Positions 54,380 through 63,123 of a DNA stretch of 64,000 nt are shown here, one piece after another (position 1 is the first letter of the stretch; each line of letters opens with the position of its first letter). The stretch lies in NCBI GenBank assembly GCA_021789895.1, contig JAJYIU010000015.1, positions 24,860 through 88,859 of the forward strand, in the 5' to 3' direction. The notes beneath the pieces are model-generated. The model was not told the origin of the DNA, made no database searches, and saw nothing but the letters and a program-made list of their open reading frames with translations. The translations under genes were made by a program, and so were the position numbers. The DNA comes from Acidobacteriota bacterium (GTDB lineage Bacteria > Acidobacteriota > Terriglobia > Terriglobales > SCQP01).

Positions 54380-56968
54380 CTATGGCCCGAATTCGGCCGC
54401 GGCGGCGGCGAAGGCGGACCGGTAAAAGCCGATCCAGTCGTGGGCCGCGCGCTGTTCGATGACCGGCAGGGAAGCGCGGTCGCGCCAGGCGGCGAGCACG
54501 AACGCGGCGGCGATCTGGACATTACCGTCTGGCGCCATCAGCGCCCGGCGCTCAAGCGCCAGCGCGGGCGCGGCGCCGCGTCCGATGCCGGTCATGGCCA
54601 TCAACGCTACCGCGCGGGCCTGCGGCGGCCGGGTGGGTCCGGCCCAATCCTCCAGCGTGGCAAGCGCGCGGGCGCGCGCGGCCGGCGGCTGATGCAGGCC
54701 CCAGCGTCCCAGCGTGCGCAGGGCGATGGCTTCCACCTGCCAGCGGTAAGAATGCATGGCCAGCGCGGCCTGCAGATTCGCCGCGATGTTTTCGGGCGCC
54801 TGCCGCACGAGCGCGCTCAATGCAGCCGCGCGCACGGCGGCAATCGGATCCTGATGGAAGGCGCGTTCCAGCGCCGCGCGCGCCTCGGCTGCGGCCGGCA
54901 GCGAAGCGAATAAGGCGGCGGCCACCGCCCGATTGGCGGCCACCGGGCTGGCGAGCAGGGGCAGCGCGTCCTGTATGGCTTGCTGCGGATCGAGCCGCGC
55001 CATTTGCCGGAGCGCATAGCGGCGTAGCAGGTTCGAGGTCCGGCCGGGCTGCAGCCGCTGCGCGCCGCCGTCCGGCCCGGTGATCGCCGCCTGCAGCAGT
55101 TGCTCGACCCGGGGCTTGCCGAGCGAATCCGGATGCCGCGTTAAATACAGCAGCGCGGCGGCGCGATCCACGCTATAGGGCGCGTTCGCCGCCTGGAAGG
55201 CCCATTCACTCACCGCCCGGCGCGGATAGCGCGCCTGCTTCAGCCATTCGTGTTCCGGATCGAGCAACACCAGTTGGGGCGCGGCCGGAAGCGGCAGCGT
55301 CCACTGCTGGCGGCGCCGCGCGAGCGGAAAGCGCCGCACGATTTCGCGGCCGCCGGCCCAGGCCGCCACCGCAATTTCGCCGGTATAGAGCCGCGCCTGC
55401 ACCTGCTGCTGCAGCAGGCTGATCTGCGCGGCCTTGCGGGCGGCGTTCCAGCGCCAGGCGAGCGAGAATTGCGGTGCGCCGGGGGTGAAATACCATTGCT
55501 GGAAAAACGCCCGCCAACTGCGCCGCGAAGCCGTTTCCATCGCCTGCCGGAACTGGCGCGTGGTGGCGCCGCGATAGCGGTAGCGCAGCAGGTAAGCGTG
55601 GATGGCCCGCCAGAACGCCTGCCGGCCCATCTGGTCGCGCAGCAGCCGGATCGCCGCGCCGCCTTTATTGTAGGTAATCGCGTCGAACATGCCCCACGGG
55701 CTGGTGTAAACGTTGGTTACCAGCGCGTGCCCGCCGCCGACTGTGGCGCGCCAGAAGACGCGGTTGTTGGCATGGCGATCCCAGATGGCGCGGTCTTTGC
55801 CGCGCGCATGCTGATCCCAGGTGAACTGCATGAAGGTGGCGAAGCCTTCGTTCAGCCACAACTGCGACCAGTTATTGCAGGTGACCAGATCGCCGAACCA
55901 CTGGTGCGACAACTCGTGCGCGATGCCGACATCGGCGCCGCCGGCGGCGGCGCGCAACTCGGCGAGGGTCGCATTTTGCGGATAACTGCCCGGAAATTCC
56001 GTCGCGCTGGCGTTTTCCAGCCCGGAAAAAAAGCCTGGATTTTGCACCTCGGCATACTTGGCCCAGGGGTAAGCGACGCCGGTCAGGCGCTCGAAGTAGG
56101 CCATCATGGCCGGCGTGCGGCCATATTCGGCGCGGGCTTCGGCCGGAGTTTCATCCGGGCGCACATCGTACTCCAGCGGCACGCCGCCCGGGCCGCGCGC
56201 CTCGACCCGCGTCCAGCGCCCGATATAAAAGGTCAGCAGGTAGGGCGAAATCGGCTGGTCCATGCGCCAGTGGAAGACGCGGCCGGCCGCCGGCCCCCGG
56301 CCGGGGAGCGGCCGCGAGCCCAGCAGCCTGCCATTGGCGATAGCGCGCAGGCCGGCCGGAGCGGCGATATAGAAATCGGCGGTCAGCTTGTCGTCGGGAT
56401 GATCGTCCACCGGCAGCCAGTCGCGGTTTTCATCCGGCTCGCCGGAAACCCAAAGCGCGGTGGCGCGCTGCGGCTGCCGCAGATTGGCGGGATAGAAGAC
56501 CACCCCACCCTGGCCGGGCCGGACGCCCCAGCCGGCGTGCAGGCGATAGCGCAGTTCGAGGCGCAGCACCGCCGGCGGCGCCGCCGGCAGTTGAATGCTG
56601 ACCCGGCCTCCTGCCTGGTAATAATTCAGCCGCCGCGCCGCGCCGCCGGCCGCGGGGGGCAACAGCGTGATCGCGTCTATGCGCGGGCCGCGGTAGTCCA
56701 GGCGAATTTCATTCGCATGCGGATCGCGCAGCGCCAGGGTCAGAACTTCGCGGATAGCCAGGGTGCGGGCGGAAAAATCGGGCTGAATCCGCAAGCTGAC
56801 GTGCCGCTGGCGGAAATTGCGCGCGGGCAGCGGATGCGGCCGGGCCCCGGGGCCGAAAAAGCCCCCCTGTGCGGCCAGCGCCGGCGCGCCCAGGCACACA
56901 GCGGCGAACAGGCTGGCGATGCCCGCCGCGATCCGGCCGGAAGCTGTTCGGCGCGGATTACTCATCAT
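54380..56968 (-). CDS. M1-family metallo-aminopeptidase, exported
   Basis: 862 residues from ATG at 56968 (or the next Met); the longer open frame is a shadow. Signal peptide GRIAAGIASLFAAVCLGAPALAAQ. Zinc motif H351-E-x-x-H355 (HELSHQWFGD) and E374 in WLNEGFATF; the exopeptidase motif appears as SGLENASATEF. The C-terminal part (about 550-860) is helical, HEAT-like, with Ala-rich repeats. It removes N-terminal residues from peptides in the periplasm or outside. It overlaps the upstream DUF2007 gene by 11 bp. Confidence 0.93.
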   Translation of the reverse strand: MMSNPRRTASGRIAAGIASLFAAVCLGAPALAAQGGFFGPGARPHPLPARNFRQRHVSLRIQPDFSARTLAIREVLTLALRDPHANEIRLDYRGPRIDAITLLPPAAGGAARRLNYYQAGGRVSIQLPAAPPAVLRLELRYRLHAGWGVRPGQGGVVFYPANLRQPQRATALWVSGEPDENRDWLPVDDHPDDKLTADFYIAAPAGLRAIANGRLLGSRPLPGRGPAAGRVFHWRMDQPISPYLLTFYIGRWTRVEARGPGGVPLEYDVRPDETPAEARAEYGRTPAMMAYFERLTGVAYPWAKYAEVQNPGFFSGLENASATEFPGSYPQNATLAELRAAAGGADVGIAHELSHQWFGDLVTCNNWSQLWLNEGFATFMQFTWDQHARGKDRAIWDRHANNRVFWRATVGGGHALVTNVYTSPWGMFDAITYNKGGAAIRLLRDQMGRQAFWRAIHAYLLRYRYRGATTRQFRQAMETASRRSWRAFFQQWYFTPGAPQFSLAWRWNAARKAAQISLLQQQVQARLYTGEIAVAAWAGGREIVRRFPLARRRQQWTLPLPAAPQLVLLDPEHEWLKQARYPRRAVSEWAFQAANAPYSVDRAAALLYLTRHPDSLGKPRVEQLLQAAITGPDGGAQRLQPGRTSNLLRRYALRQMARLDPQQAIQDALPLLASPVAANRAVAAALFASLPAAAEARAALERAFHQDPIAAVRAAALSALVRQAPENIAANLQAALAMHSYRWQVEAIALRTLGRWGLHQPPAARARALATLEDWAGPTRPPQARAVALMAMTGIGRGAAPALALERRALMAPDGNVQIAAAFVLAAWRDRASLPVIEQRAAHDWIGFYRSAFAAAAAEFGP

Positions 56969-57221
56969 CGTTTTCCGCGGCCTGCTCCAGCAGTTGCCGC
57001 GCCAGCGCGGCATCGGATTTGCGCACCCAGAGCGAAAGTTCGGCGGCCAGGCCGGGAATGATCGGCGTGCCGGTTTCGGCGGCAATGCCATTGGCGCGCA
57101 GCATGCCGGCCGCCATCTCGGCCTCGACTTCGCGTTCGTAATTGGCGATCTCGACGCGTTCGTTGGCGGAAACGTGCAGCAGTTCTTCGGGCGTTTCACC
57201 AGGCACCAGTTCCAGCGGCAT
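56958..57221 (-). CDS. DUF2007-type putative signal-transducing protein
   Basis: 87 residues. Central YEREVEAEMAAGMLRANGIAAETGTPII and C-terminal LWVRKSDAALARQLLEQAAENDDE match the DUF2007 pattern (an E/A-x-GMLxAxGIxA motif). Small, soluble; function unknown. It overlaps the aminopeptidase gene by 11 bp, so the two are probably co-translated. Confidence 0.8.
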   Translation of the reverse strand: MPLELVPGETPEELLHVSANERVEIANYEREVEAEMAAGMLRANGIAAETGTPIIPGLAAELSLWVRKSDAALARQLLEQAAENDDE

Positions 57222-57287
57222 GGGGAGTACTCCTTGCCCTCAGTATGCCAAATGCGGCAACGGCGAAAGCGAATTTCGCGCCGGTTA

Positions 57288-58196
57288 TCAGCCCAGGCGC
57301 AGCCGGCGCAGGTAATCGTAGCTGATCGCGGCGGCCTGCAGGGGCGGGCGTCGGGTCTGATCCTGTTCGACAAAGATGTGGCGCACGCCGGCCAGGCGGG
57401 CATGGGCGAAGATTGCCCGCCAGTCAATCCGGCCGCGGCCGGCCTCGGTGAAGGGATCGCGCCCGCGGGGCGGAAACTGGCGCGGATTCCAGCGATATCC
57501 CAGCCGCTTTTTCATGTCTTTGACGTGCAGCAGGGTATAGCGTCCGGGGTAGCGGTGGAAGTAGGCGATCGGGTCCTGGCCGGCGTAGGTGAGCCAAAAA
57601 ACGTCCATTTCAAGTTGCACCAGGCGCGGATCGGTATGCGCGGCCAGAATGGCGTAGCCGGTGGTGTTCCCCACCGGGCGGAATTCCTGCAGATGGTTGT
57701 GATAAGCGAATTGCAGGCCGGCGCGCTGGCAGATGCGGCCGGCCAGATTGAAGCTGGCGGCGATTTTTTGCCAGCCGGCAGCATCGGCGGCGTTGGCAAA
57801 GGGACAGACGACGTAGCGCAGACCCACGCGCCGGGCGAGGTCGGCGATGCGCTGCCAGTGGGCGGCGGTGTGGCCGTAGCCGAAATGGCCGCCCACGGCC
57901 CGCAAGCGCGTCTGGCGCAGCCAGCGCCGCAGGCTGGCGGCGGGGGTTTTCTCCACGTCAATCAATTCGACCTCGCGATAGCCGATGCGGGCGACGGCTT
58001 CGAGCGTGCCGAGCGGATCGCGGGCCCATTCCCGGCGCACGGTATAGATTTGCAAACCGATCGGATGCGGCCAGGCCAGGGCGCCGCGGGAGCCGGCGGC
58101 AGGCGAAGCGGGCAGCAGCGGCCAGGCGCGGCGGGCGAGGAAGCCGGCGGCGGTCAGGCCGGCGGCGCGGCTGAGAAAATGGCGGCGTGTGTTCAT
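57288..58196 (-). CDS. Xylose-isomerase-like TIM-barrel protein, Tat-exported
   Basis: 302 residues from ATG at 58196. The N-terminus MNTRRHFLSRAAGLTAAGFL has a twin-arginine motif. The barrel carries the AP_endonuc_2/sugar-epimerase pattern: IGLQIYTVRREW, IGYREVELID, AVGGHFGYGHT, FAYHNHLQEF, LVQLEMDVFWLTYAGQDP, LLHVKDMKKR and IFVEQDQT. The E, D, H and E residues that bind the metal are recognisable. Sugar phosphate isomerase/epimerase or endonuclease-like; the exported location favours sugar metabolism in the periplasm. Divergent from thrS. Confidence 0.85.
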   Translation of the reverse strand: MNTRRHFLSRAAGLTAAGFLARRAWPLLPASPAAGSRGALAWPHPIGLQIYTVRREWARDPLGTLEAVARIGYREVELIDVEKTPAASLRRWLRQTRLRAVGGHFGYGHTAAHWQRIADLARRVGLRYVVCPFANAADAAGWQKIAASFNLAGRICQRAGLQFAYHNHLQEFRPVGNTTGYAILAAHTDPRLVQLEMDVFWLTYAGQDPIAYFHRYPGRYTLLHVKDMKKRLGYRWNPRQFPPRGRDPFTEAGRGRIDWRAIFAHARLAGVRHIFVEQDQTRRPPLQAAAISYDYLRRLRLG

Positions 58197-58355
58197 AAAT
58201 TGGCCTCGCTTTGCTCTGGCCATCCGGCAGGAATCTCGACCCGAGGCATGGCTCAATTTAGCACGCCATCGCTTGCGCCCATGCCGGGGGGCGCGGCTTG
58301 CTAAAATCTAAACACAGCGGCGCCGGGCCGGATACGGCCCCCGCCTGCAGGAAGC

Positions 58356-60272
58356 ATGGACATGGCCACCCCCGCCGCCGACCAGATTCTCGCGCAACTC
58401 GACTGGCAGCCCAACCAGCCGCCGGCGGAACTGCCGCGCGCCGAGCGCCTGCGGCGCATCCGCCATTCCTGCTCGCACATCATGGCGCAGGCGGTGCGGG
58501 AAATTTTCCCCGCAGCCAAGCTGGCCATCGGCCCGCCGATCGAGCACGGCTTCTATTACGACATGGAACTGCCGCGCCCGCTGGGCGAGGCGGAGTTGCC
58601 GGAACTGGAAAAGCGCATGCGCAAGATCGTCGGCCGCGCGCCGCGCTTTTTCCGCGCCGCCATCGCGCGCGCGCGGGCGCTGGAGCTGTTCCGCGCCTGG
58701 CAGCAGGATTACAAGCTGGAGCTGCTGGCCGGGCTGGGCGACGACCCGGTCTCGCTCTATAAGCAGGACCGCTTCATTGACCTCTGCGCCGGCCCGCATG
58801 TCGCCAACGGCGCCGAGTGCGGGCATTTCAAGCTGCTCTCCGTCGCCGGCGCCTACTGGCGGGGCGACGAGCGCAATCCCATGCTGCAGCGCATCTATGG
58901 CACCGCCTGGGAGAGCGAAGAAGACCTGCAGCAATACCTGCAATACCTGGAAGACTCCAAGCTGCGCGATCACCGCAAGCTGGGCCAGCAATTGGATCTG
59001 TTCAGCTTCCACCCCTGGTCGGCCGGCTGCCCCTTCTGGCATCCGCACGGGGTGGTGGTGCGCAACGAGCTGCTCCGCCTCTGGCGCGAAACCCATGCCC
59101 GCGCCGGCTACCTGGAAATTTTCAATCCGGTGATCTACCGCCAGGAATTGTTTGAAACCTCCGGCCACTGGGAGCATTTCCGCGAAAACATCTTCCTCGT
59201 GGCCGAGGGCGCCGGGGCAGCGGCCCCGGCGGCGGCGCCGGGAAAAGAAGCCGCCGCGGGCGGGCAGATGGCGCTGAAGCCGATGAACTGCCCCGACACG
59301 ATGCTGTATTACAAGACCCGGCAGCACTCCTACCGCGAGCTGCCGCTGCGCATCGGCGAGGGCCAGTTGCTGCACCGCAACGAAGCCATGGGCGCGCTGC
59401 ACGGGCTGATGCGGGCGCGCGTCTTCACCCAGGACGATGCGCATATCTTTCTCGCCGAAGAGCAGATTCAAGCCGAGATCGCCAACGTGCTCAAGCTGCT
59501 GGCGGAAATCTACGGCTACTTCGGATTGAAATACTCGGTCACGCTCTCCACCCGGCCGGCCTCTTCCATGGGCGCGGCCGAGTTGTGGGAGCAGGCGGAA
59601 AACGGACTGCGGCAGGCGCTGGCCGAAGCCCGCCTGGATTATAAAGTGGATGCCGGCGGAGGCGCGTTTTACGGCCCCAAGATTGACGTGATGGTGCACG
59701 ACAGCATGGGGCGGCAATGGCAGTGCGGCACGGTGCAGCTCGATTTTCAACTGCCGCGCCGCTTCGAGCTGGAATACATCGCCGCCGACAACCAGCCGCG
59801 CATCCCGGTGGTGATCCACCGCGCGCTGTTTGGCTCGGTCGAGCGCTTTTTGGGCATCCTGCTCGAGCATTTCGCCGGCGCGCTGCCCACCTGGCTGGCG
59901 CCGGTGCAGGCGGCGATCCTGCCGATCGCCGAGGCGCAAGACGGCTACGCGCGCCAGTTGCTGGCCCGCGCTCAAGCCGCCGGGCTGCGGGCGGAGCTGT
60001 TTGCGCCGGAAAGCAAGATCAACTACCGCATTCGCGCCGCCGAACTGCGCAAGATTCCCTACATGCTGGTCGCCGGCCGGCGCGAAGTCGAGCAGGGCGC
60101 GGTTTCCGTGCGCACGTACCAGGAAAAAGACCGCGGTGCGATGCCCTTCGAGCAGGCGCTGGCCGAGATTGTGGAAAAAGTGCAGGCGCGGCGGCTCGAC
60201 GTCACGCCCAAGGATTACAGCCAACTGTTCCGCGCCGACGACGCCGCCGCGGCCGCGGAAGCGGTGTATTGA
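58356..60272 (+). CDS. thrS: Threonyl-tRNA synthetase lacking the TGS domain
   Basis: 638 residues. Begins near the second (editing/SAD) domain: HSCSHIMAQAVREIF at about 36 and HFKLLSVAGAYWRGDERNPMLQRIYGTAW, so the N-terminal TGS domain (about 60 residues in E. coli) is absent and there is no room for it upstream. Class II core: KPMNCPDTMLYYK in place of the usual MNCPGH, LLHRNEAMGALHGLMRARVFTQDDAHIF, GGGAFYGPKID, and QCGTVQLDFQLP. A Gly/Ala insertion lies near 290 (GAGAAAPAAAPGKEAAAGG). The anticodon-binding domain is complete. AGGAAGC precedes the ATG. Confidence 0.93.
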   Translation: MDMATPAADQILAQLDWQPNQPPAELPRAERLRRIRHSCSHIMAQAVREIFPAAKLAIGPPIEHGFYYDMELPRPLGEAELPELEKRMRKIVGRAPRFFRAAIARARALELFRAWQQDYKLELLAGLGDDPVSLYKQDRFIDLCAGPHVANGAECGHFKLLSVAGAYWRGDERNPMLQRIYGTAWESEEDLQQYLQYLEDSKLRDHRKLGQQLDLFSFHPWSAGCPFWHPHGVVVRNELLRLWRETHARAGYLEIFNPVIYRQELFETSGHWEHFRENIFLVAEGAGAAAPAAAPGKEAAAGGQMALKPMNCPDTMLYYKTRQHSYRELPLRIGEGQLLHRNEAMGALHGLMRARVFTQDDAHIFLAEEQIQAEIANVLKLLAEIYGYFGLKYSVTLSTRPASSMGAAELWEQAENGLRQALAEARLDYKVDAGGGAFYGPKIDVMVHDSMGRQWQCGTVQLDFQLPRRFELEYIAADNQPRIPVVIHRALFGSVERFLGILLEHFAGALPTWLAPVQAAILPIAEAQDGYARQLLARAQAAGLRAELFAPESKINYRIRAAELRKIPYMLVAGRREVEQGAVSVRTYQEKDRGAMPFEQALAEIVEKVQARRLDVTPKDYSQLFRADDAAAAAEAVY

Positions 60273-60328
60273 CGCTTCCCGCCGCGCAGGAATCTACAGT
60301 CCAACCTACTGCCCTGGCCGGCGGCTTT

Positions 60329-60688
60329 TCATGGCGCGCCGGCGCCGGCATCGCCGCGCCGGCCGCGAAAATACCGCCCGGCCGCCGGCCGCCATAGAAT
60401 CCAGGCGATCGCGGCAAAGATCACGGCGTGCGCCGCCAACCGCGGCAACTCGCCGCGCGCGCTGATGGCGACGTGAAATCCCATCCAGGCGAGCGCCAGC
60501 CAGCGCGCCCAGTCCTGGCCGCGCAGCATGAAAACGCCGGCCACGATCGCCAGGATTTCGACGGCTTCCACCCCGGCCCCGCCGCCGGGCGCGGCGAGCG
60601 AATGCGGGAGATGAAAAATAAATGCCAGCGCGCCGGCCGCGATAAAGAGCCAGCTCACGATGCTGACCGATACCGGCTTGGTATGCAT
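60329..60688 (-). CDS. Small membrane protein
   Basis: 119 residues from ATG at 60688. About four hydrophobic helices (VSVSIVSWLFIAAGALAFIF; VEAVEILAIVAGVFML; WARWLALAWMGFHVAIS; LAAHAVIFAAIAWILW). The tail is Arg/Gly-rich. No family recognised. It is divergent from the DUF167 gene with a 68-bp spacer and convergent with thrS. Confidence 0.6.
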   Translation of the reverse strand: MHTKPVSVSIVSWLFIAAGALAFIFHLPHSLAAPGGGAGVEAVEILAIVAGVFMLRGQDWARWLALAWMGFHVAISARGELPRLAAHAVIFAAIAWILWRPAAGRYFRGRRGDAGAGAP

Positions 60689-60744
60689 GCCCGGCAGTAT
60701 AACCGGTGAAGCGTGGCCACGCGCGCGGCGCTCGCTGCCGCTGC

Positions 60745-60750
60745 TACAAT
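60745..60750 (+). promoter_or_regulatory. -10 element (TACAAT) for the DUF167 gene
   Basis: TACAAT lies 6 nt upstream of the ATG at 60757, the shortest such spacing seen here; no ribosome-binding site is possible between them. Confidence 0.45.
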
Positions 60751-60756
60751 GCCTGC

Positions 60757-61047
60757 ATGAAAATCTCGGTGCGCGCCCATCCGCGCTCGAAGAAGCATGC
60801 CGTGGTCGAGCGCGCCGCCGGCGAGCTGGAAATCTGGCTGGGCGCGCCGGCGGTCGAGAACCGGGCCAACGCGGCGCTGGTGGAAATCCTCGCCGGATAT
60901 TTTCATGTTCCCCAAAGCGCCGTCCGACTGGCGAGCGGCGGCAAATCGAAGCAGAAAATCTTCGAGATCGCGCGGCCAGATTCATCAGTGCCGGGCCGCC
61001 ATCGGCCGGAAGCGGCCGTGCCAAAAAGCACAAAGTCTTCTATATAA
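60757..61047 (+). CDS. DUF167/YggU-family protein
   Basis: 96 residues from ATG at 60757. MKISVRAHPRSKKHAVV, LEIWLGAPAVENRANAALVEILAGYFHVPQSAVRLASGGKSKQKIFEI is characteristic of the DUF167 fold. The tail is short and basic. Function is unknown in the family. It is preceded by a -10 box. Confidence 0.87.
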   Translation: MKISVRAHPRSKKHAVVERAAGELEIWLGAPAVENRANAALVEILAGYFHVPQSAVRLASGGKSKQKIFEIARPDSSVPGRHRPEAAVPKSTKSSI

Positions 61048-61206
61048 CCGCCTTTTACCGATCCCGCCGATAAGAAAAACCTAAGCCTTAGCCGCGATTT
61101 TGCACAGTGGAGTTATCGCGCAAGGCTTTTCACAAAGGGATTGAATTCCATTTACAAATCCGGCGGGGAATAAGCAGGGCGCGCCTTTCAGCCGGCGGAA
61201 GCCGGA

Positions 61207-63078
61207 GTGGACTCGCCTCGGGCGAACGGCACACAAGCTGCTAAAGACTTTTACAGTCCGATGCAGTCTCCAGCGAAAAATTTCAGCGCGACCTGGCGGG
61301 AGCGCATTGCGGCGCTGCACAATATCCCGCCATTGATGCGGTTGGTATGGGAATCGGCGCGCGATATCGTGGCCGGCGACGCCGCCTCCCGGATCGTGAG
61401 CGCGCTGATTCCGCTGGCCATGCTGGGGGTGTCGAAGCGAATTTTTGATGTAGTGCAGGCGCGTTTTTCCGGGCATCCGCTGCCTTCCTACTTTTGGTGG
61501 CTGGTGCTGGCGGAATTGGCGCTGGCCGGCCTGGGCGGGACCCTGGGCCGGCTGACGGGCTATTTCGACGCTCTTTTGGCCGACCGTTTTTCGCGCCACG
61601 TCAGCATCCGCGTAATGGAGCATGCTTCCCGCCTGGACCTGGCGGCCTACGAGGATCCCGCCTTCTACGACAAGCTGGAGCGGGCGCGCGTGCAGGCCAC
61701 CGACCGGGTCGGCATGGTGCATGCCATCGGCAACGTTTTTCAGCAACTCGTCATCGCGGCCAGCTTCTGCGTTGGCATCCTGGGCTATTACCCCTGGCTG
61801 CTGGCGCTGCTGGTAATTTCCATCACGCCGGCAGTTCTGGGCGAGAGCTATCTGGCATTCGAGGGTTATGCGCTCAGCCTCGGCCAGACCCCGGCGCGGC
61901 GGCAGCTCGATTACCTGCGCCTGGTGGGGGCGAGCAAGGAAGCGGCCAAGGAGCTCAAGCTGTTCGGCTTGAGCGGGTTCATCACGCGGGAATTTACCCG
62001 CCACTCCGACCGCATTTACGACGAGAACGTCGCCCTGGCGCGGCGGCGTTTCTGGCTCGGCTCCCTGCTTTCGCTGTTCGGCACCGCCGGCTACTACGGC
62101 GCCTACGCCTTCGTCGTCTATAAAACCGTGGACGGGCCGCTGAGCCTGGGCGCGATGGTGTTTTTGACCGGGGCGATCGCCGGCACCAGCCAGAACATCC
62201 AGAACATCTTCTCGACCGCGTCCAGCATTGCCGACCAGTCGTTGTTCCTGACCGACCTGGTGGAATTTTTCAAGATGCGGCCCGCGGTGCGCAGCAAGCC
62301 CGCAGCCCTGCCCGCGCCGCGGCCGATCCGCGACGGGGTGGTCTTCGAGCAGGTGTCGTTCGTTTATCCCGGCCGCCGCCACCCGGTGCTGGAGCGTTTG
62401 CAACTGCGCTTTTCGCCGGGCGAACGGGTGGCGCTGGTGGGCGCCAACGGCGAGGGGAAGACCACGCTGGTGAAGCTGCTGACCCGGCTCTACGATCCCA
62501 CCGCGGGCCGGATTCTGCTGGACGGCGTGGATCTGCGCGACTACGACCTGGAAAGCCTGCATCGCCAGATCGGGGTGATCTTCCAGGATTTTTTCCGCTT
62601 TGAAATGACGGCGCGGCAGAACATCGCCGTCGGCTGCCTGGAGCGCAGCCAGCCGGAGCGGGTGGCCGGCGCGGCGCGCGCCAGCCGCGCCGACGCCGTG
62701 ATCGAGCGCCTGCCGGGCGGCTACGAACAGTTGCTGGGGCGGCGCTTCAGCGGCGGGGTGGATCTTTCCGGGGGCGAATGGCAGAAGCTGGCGCTGGCGC
62801 GCGCGTACCTGCGCGAGGCGCAATTGCTGGTGCTCGACGAACCCACGGCGGCGCTCGACGCGCGCTCGGAATACGAGCTGTTCCAGCATTTCGCCGACCT
62901 GTGCGCCGGCAAAACCGCGTTGCTGATCAGCCATCGTTTTTCCACCGTGCGCATGGCCGACCGGATTCTGGTGCTGGCGCGAGGACAGGTGGCGGAGGAA
63001 GGCAATCACAAGCAACTGATCGGGCGCGGCGGCCAATACGCGCAGATGTTCGAGATGCAGGCGGCGGGCTACCGCTAA
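61207..63078 (+). CDS. ABC transporter, fused permease and ATPase (exporter half-transporter)
   Basis: Up to 623 residues, GTG start at 61207 or ATG at 61261. N-terminal membrane part with six helices (e.g. FWWLVLAELALAGLGGTLGR, GYYGAYAFVVYK). The ATPase domain has Walker A LVGANGEGKTTLVK (about 415), signature DLSGGEWQK (about 520), Walker B LLVLDEPTAALD (about 541) and H-loop LISHRFSTVRMAD. Note GEGKT in place of the usual GSGKS. Closest to lipid/drug or peptide exporters; substrate unknown. The cyclic glucan synthase-like gene follows 45 bp downstream, so export of the glucan is a possible role. Confidence 0.9.
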   Translation: MDSPRANGTQAAKDFYSPMQSPAKNFSATWRERIAALHNIPPLMRLVWESARDIVAGDAASRIVSALIPLAMLGVSKRIFDVVQARFSGHPLPSYFWWLVLAELALAGLGGTLGRLTGYFDALLADRFSRHVSIRVMEHASRLDLAAYEDPAFYDKLERARVQATDRVGMVHAIGNVFQQLVIAASFCVGILGYYPWLLALLVISITPAVLGESYLAFEGYALSLGQTPARRQLDYLRLVGASKEAAKELKLFGLSGFITREFTRHSDRIYDENVALARRRFWLGSLLSLFGTAGYYGAYAFVVYKTVDGPLSLGAMVFLTGAIAGTSQNIQNIFSTASSIADQSLFLTDLVEFFKMRPAVRSKPAALPAPRPIRDGVVFEQVSFVYPGRRHPVLERLQLRFSPGERVALVGANGEGKTTLVKLLTRLYDPTAGRILLDGVDLRDYDLESLHRQIGVIFQDFFRFEMTARQNIAVGCLERSQPERVAGAARASRADAVIERLPGGYEQLLGRRFSGGVDLSGGEWQKLALARAYLREAQLLVLDEPTAALDARSEYELFQHFADLCAGKTALLISHRFSTVRMADRILVLARGQVAEEGNHKQLIGRGGQYAQMFEMQAAGYR

Positions 63079-63123
63079 GCGCGGCGGCGCGGGCCGGGCG
63101 CGAACGGCGATGGGAACGGGATC

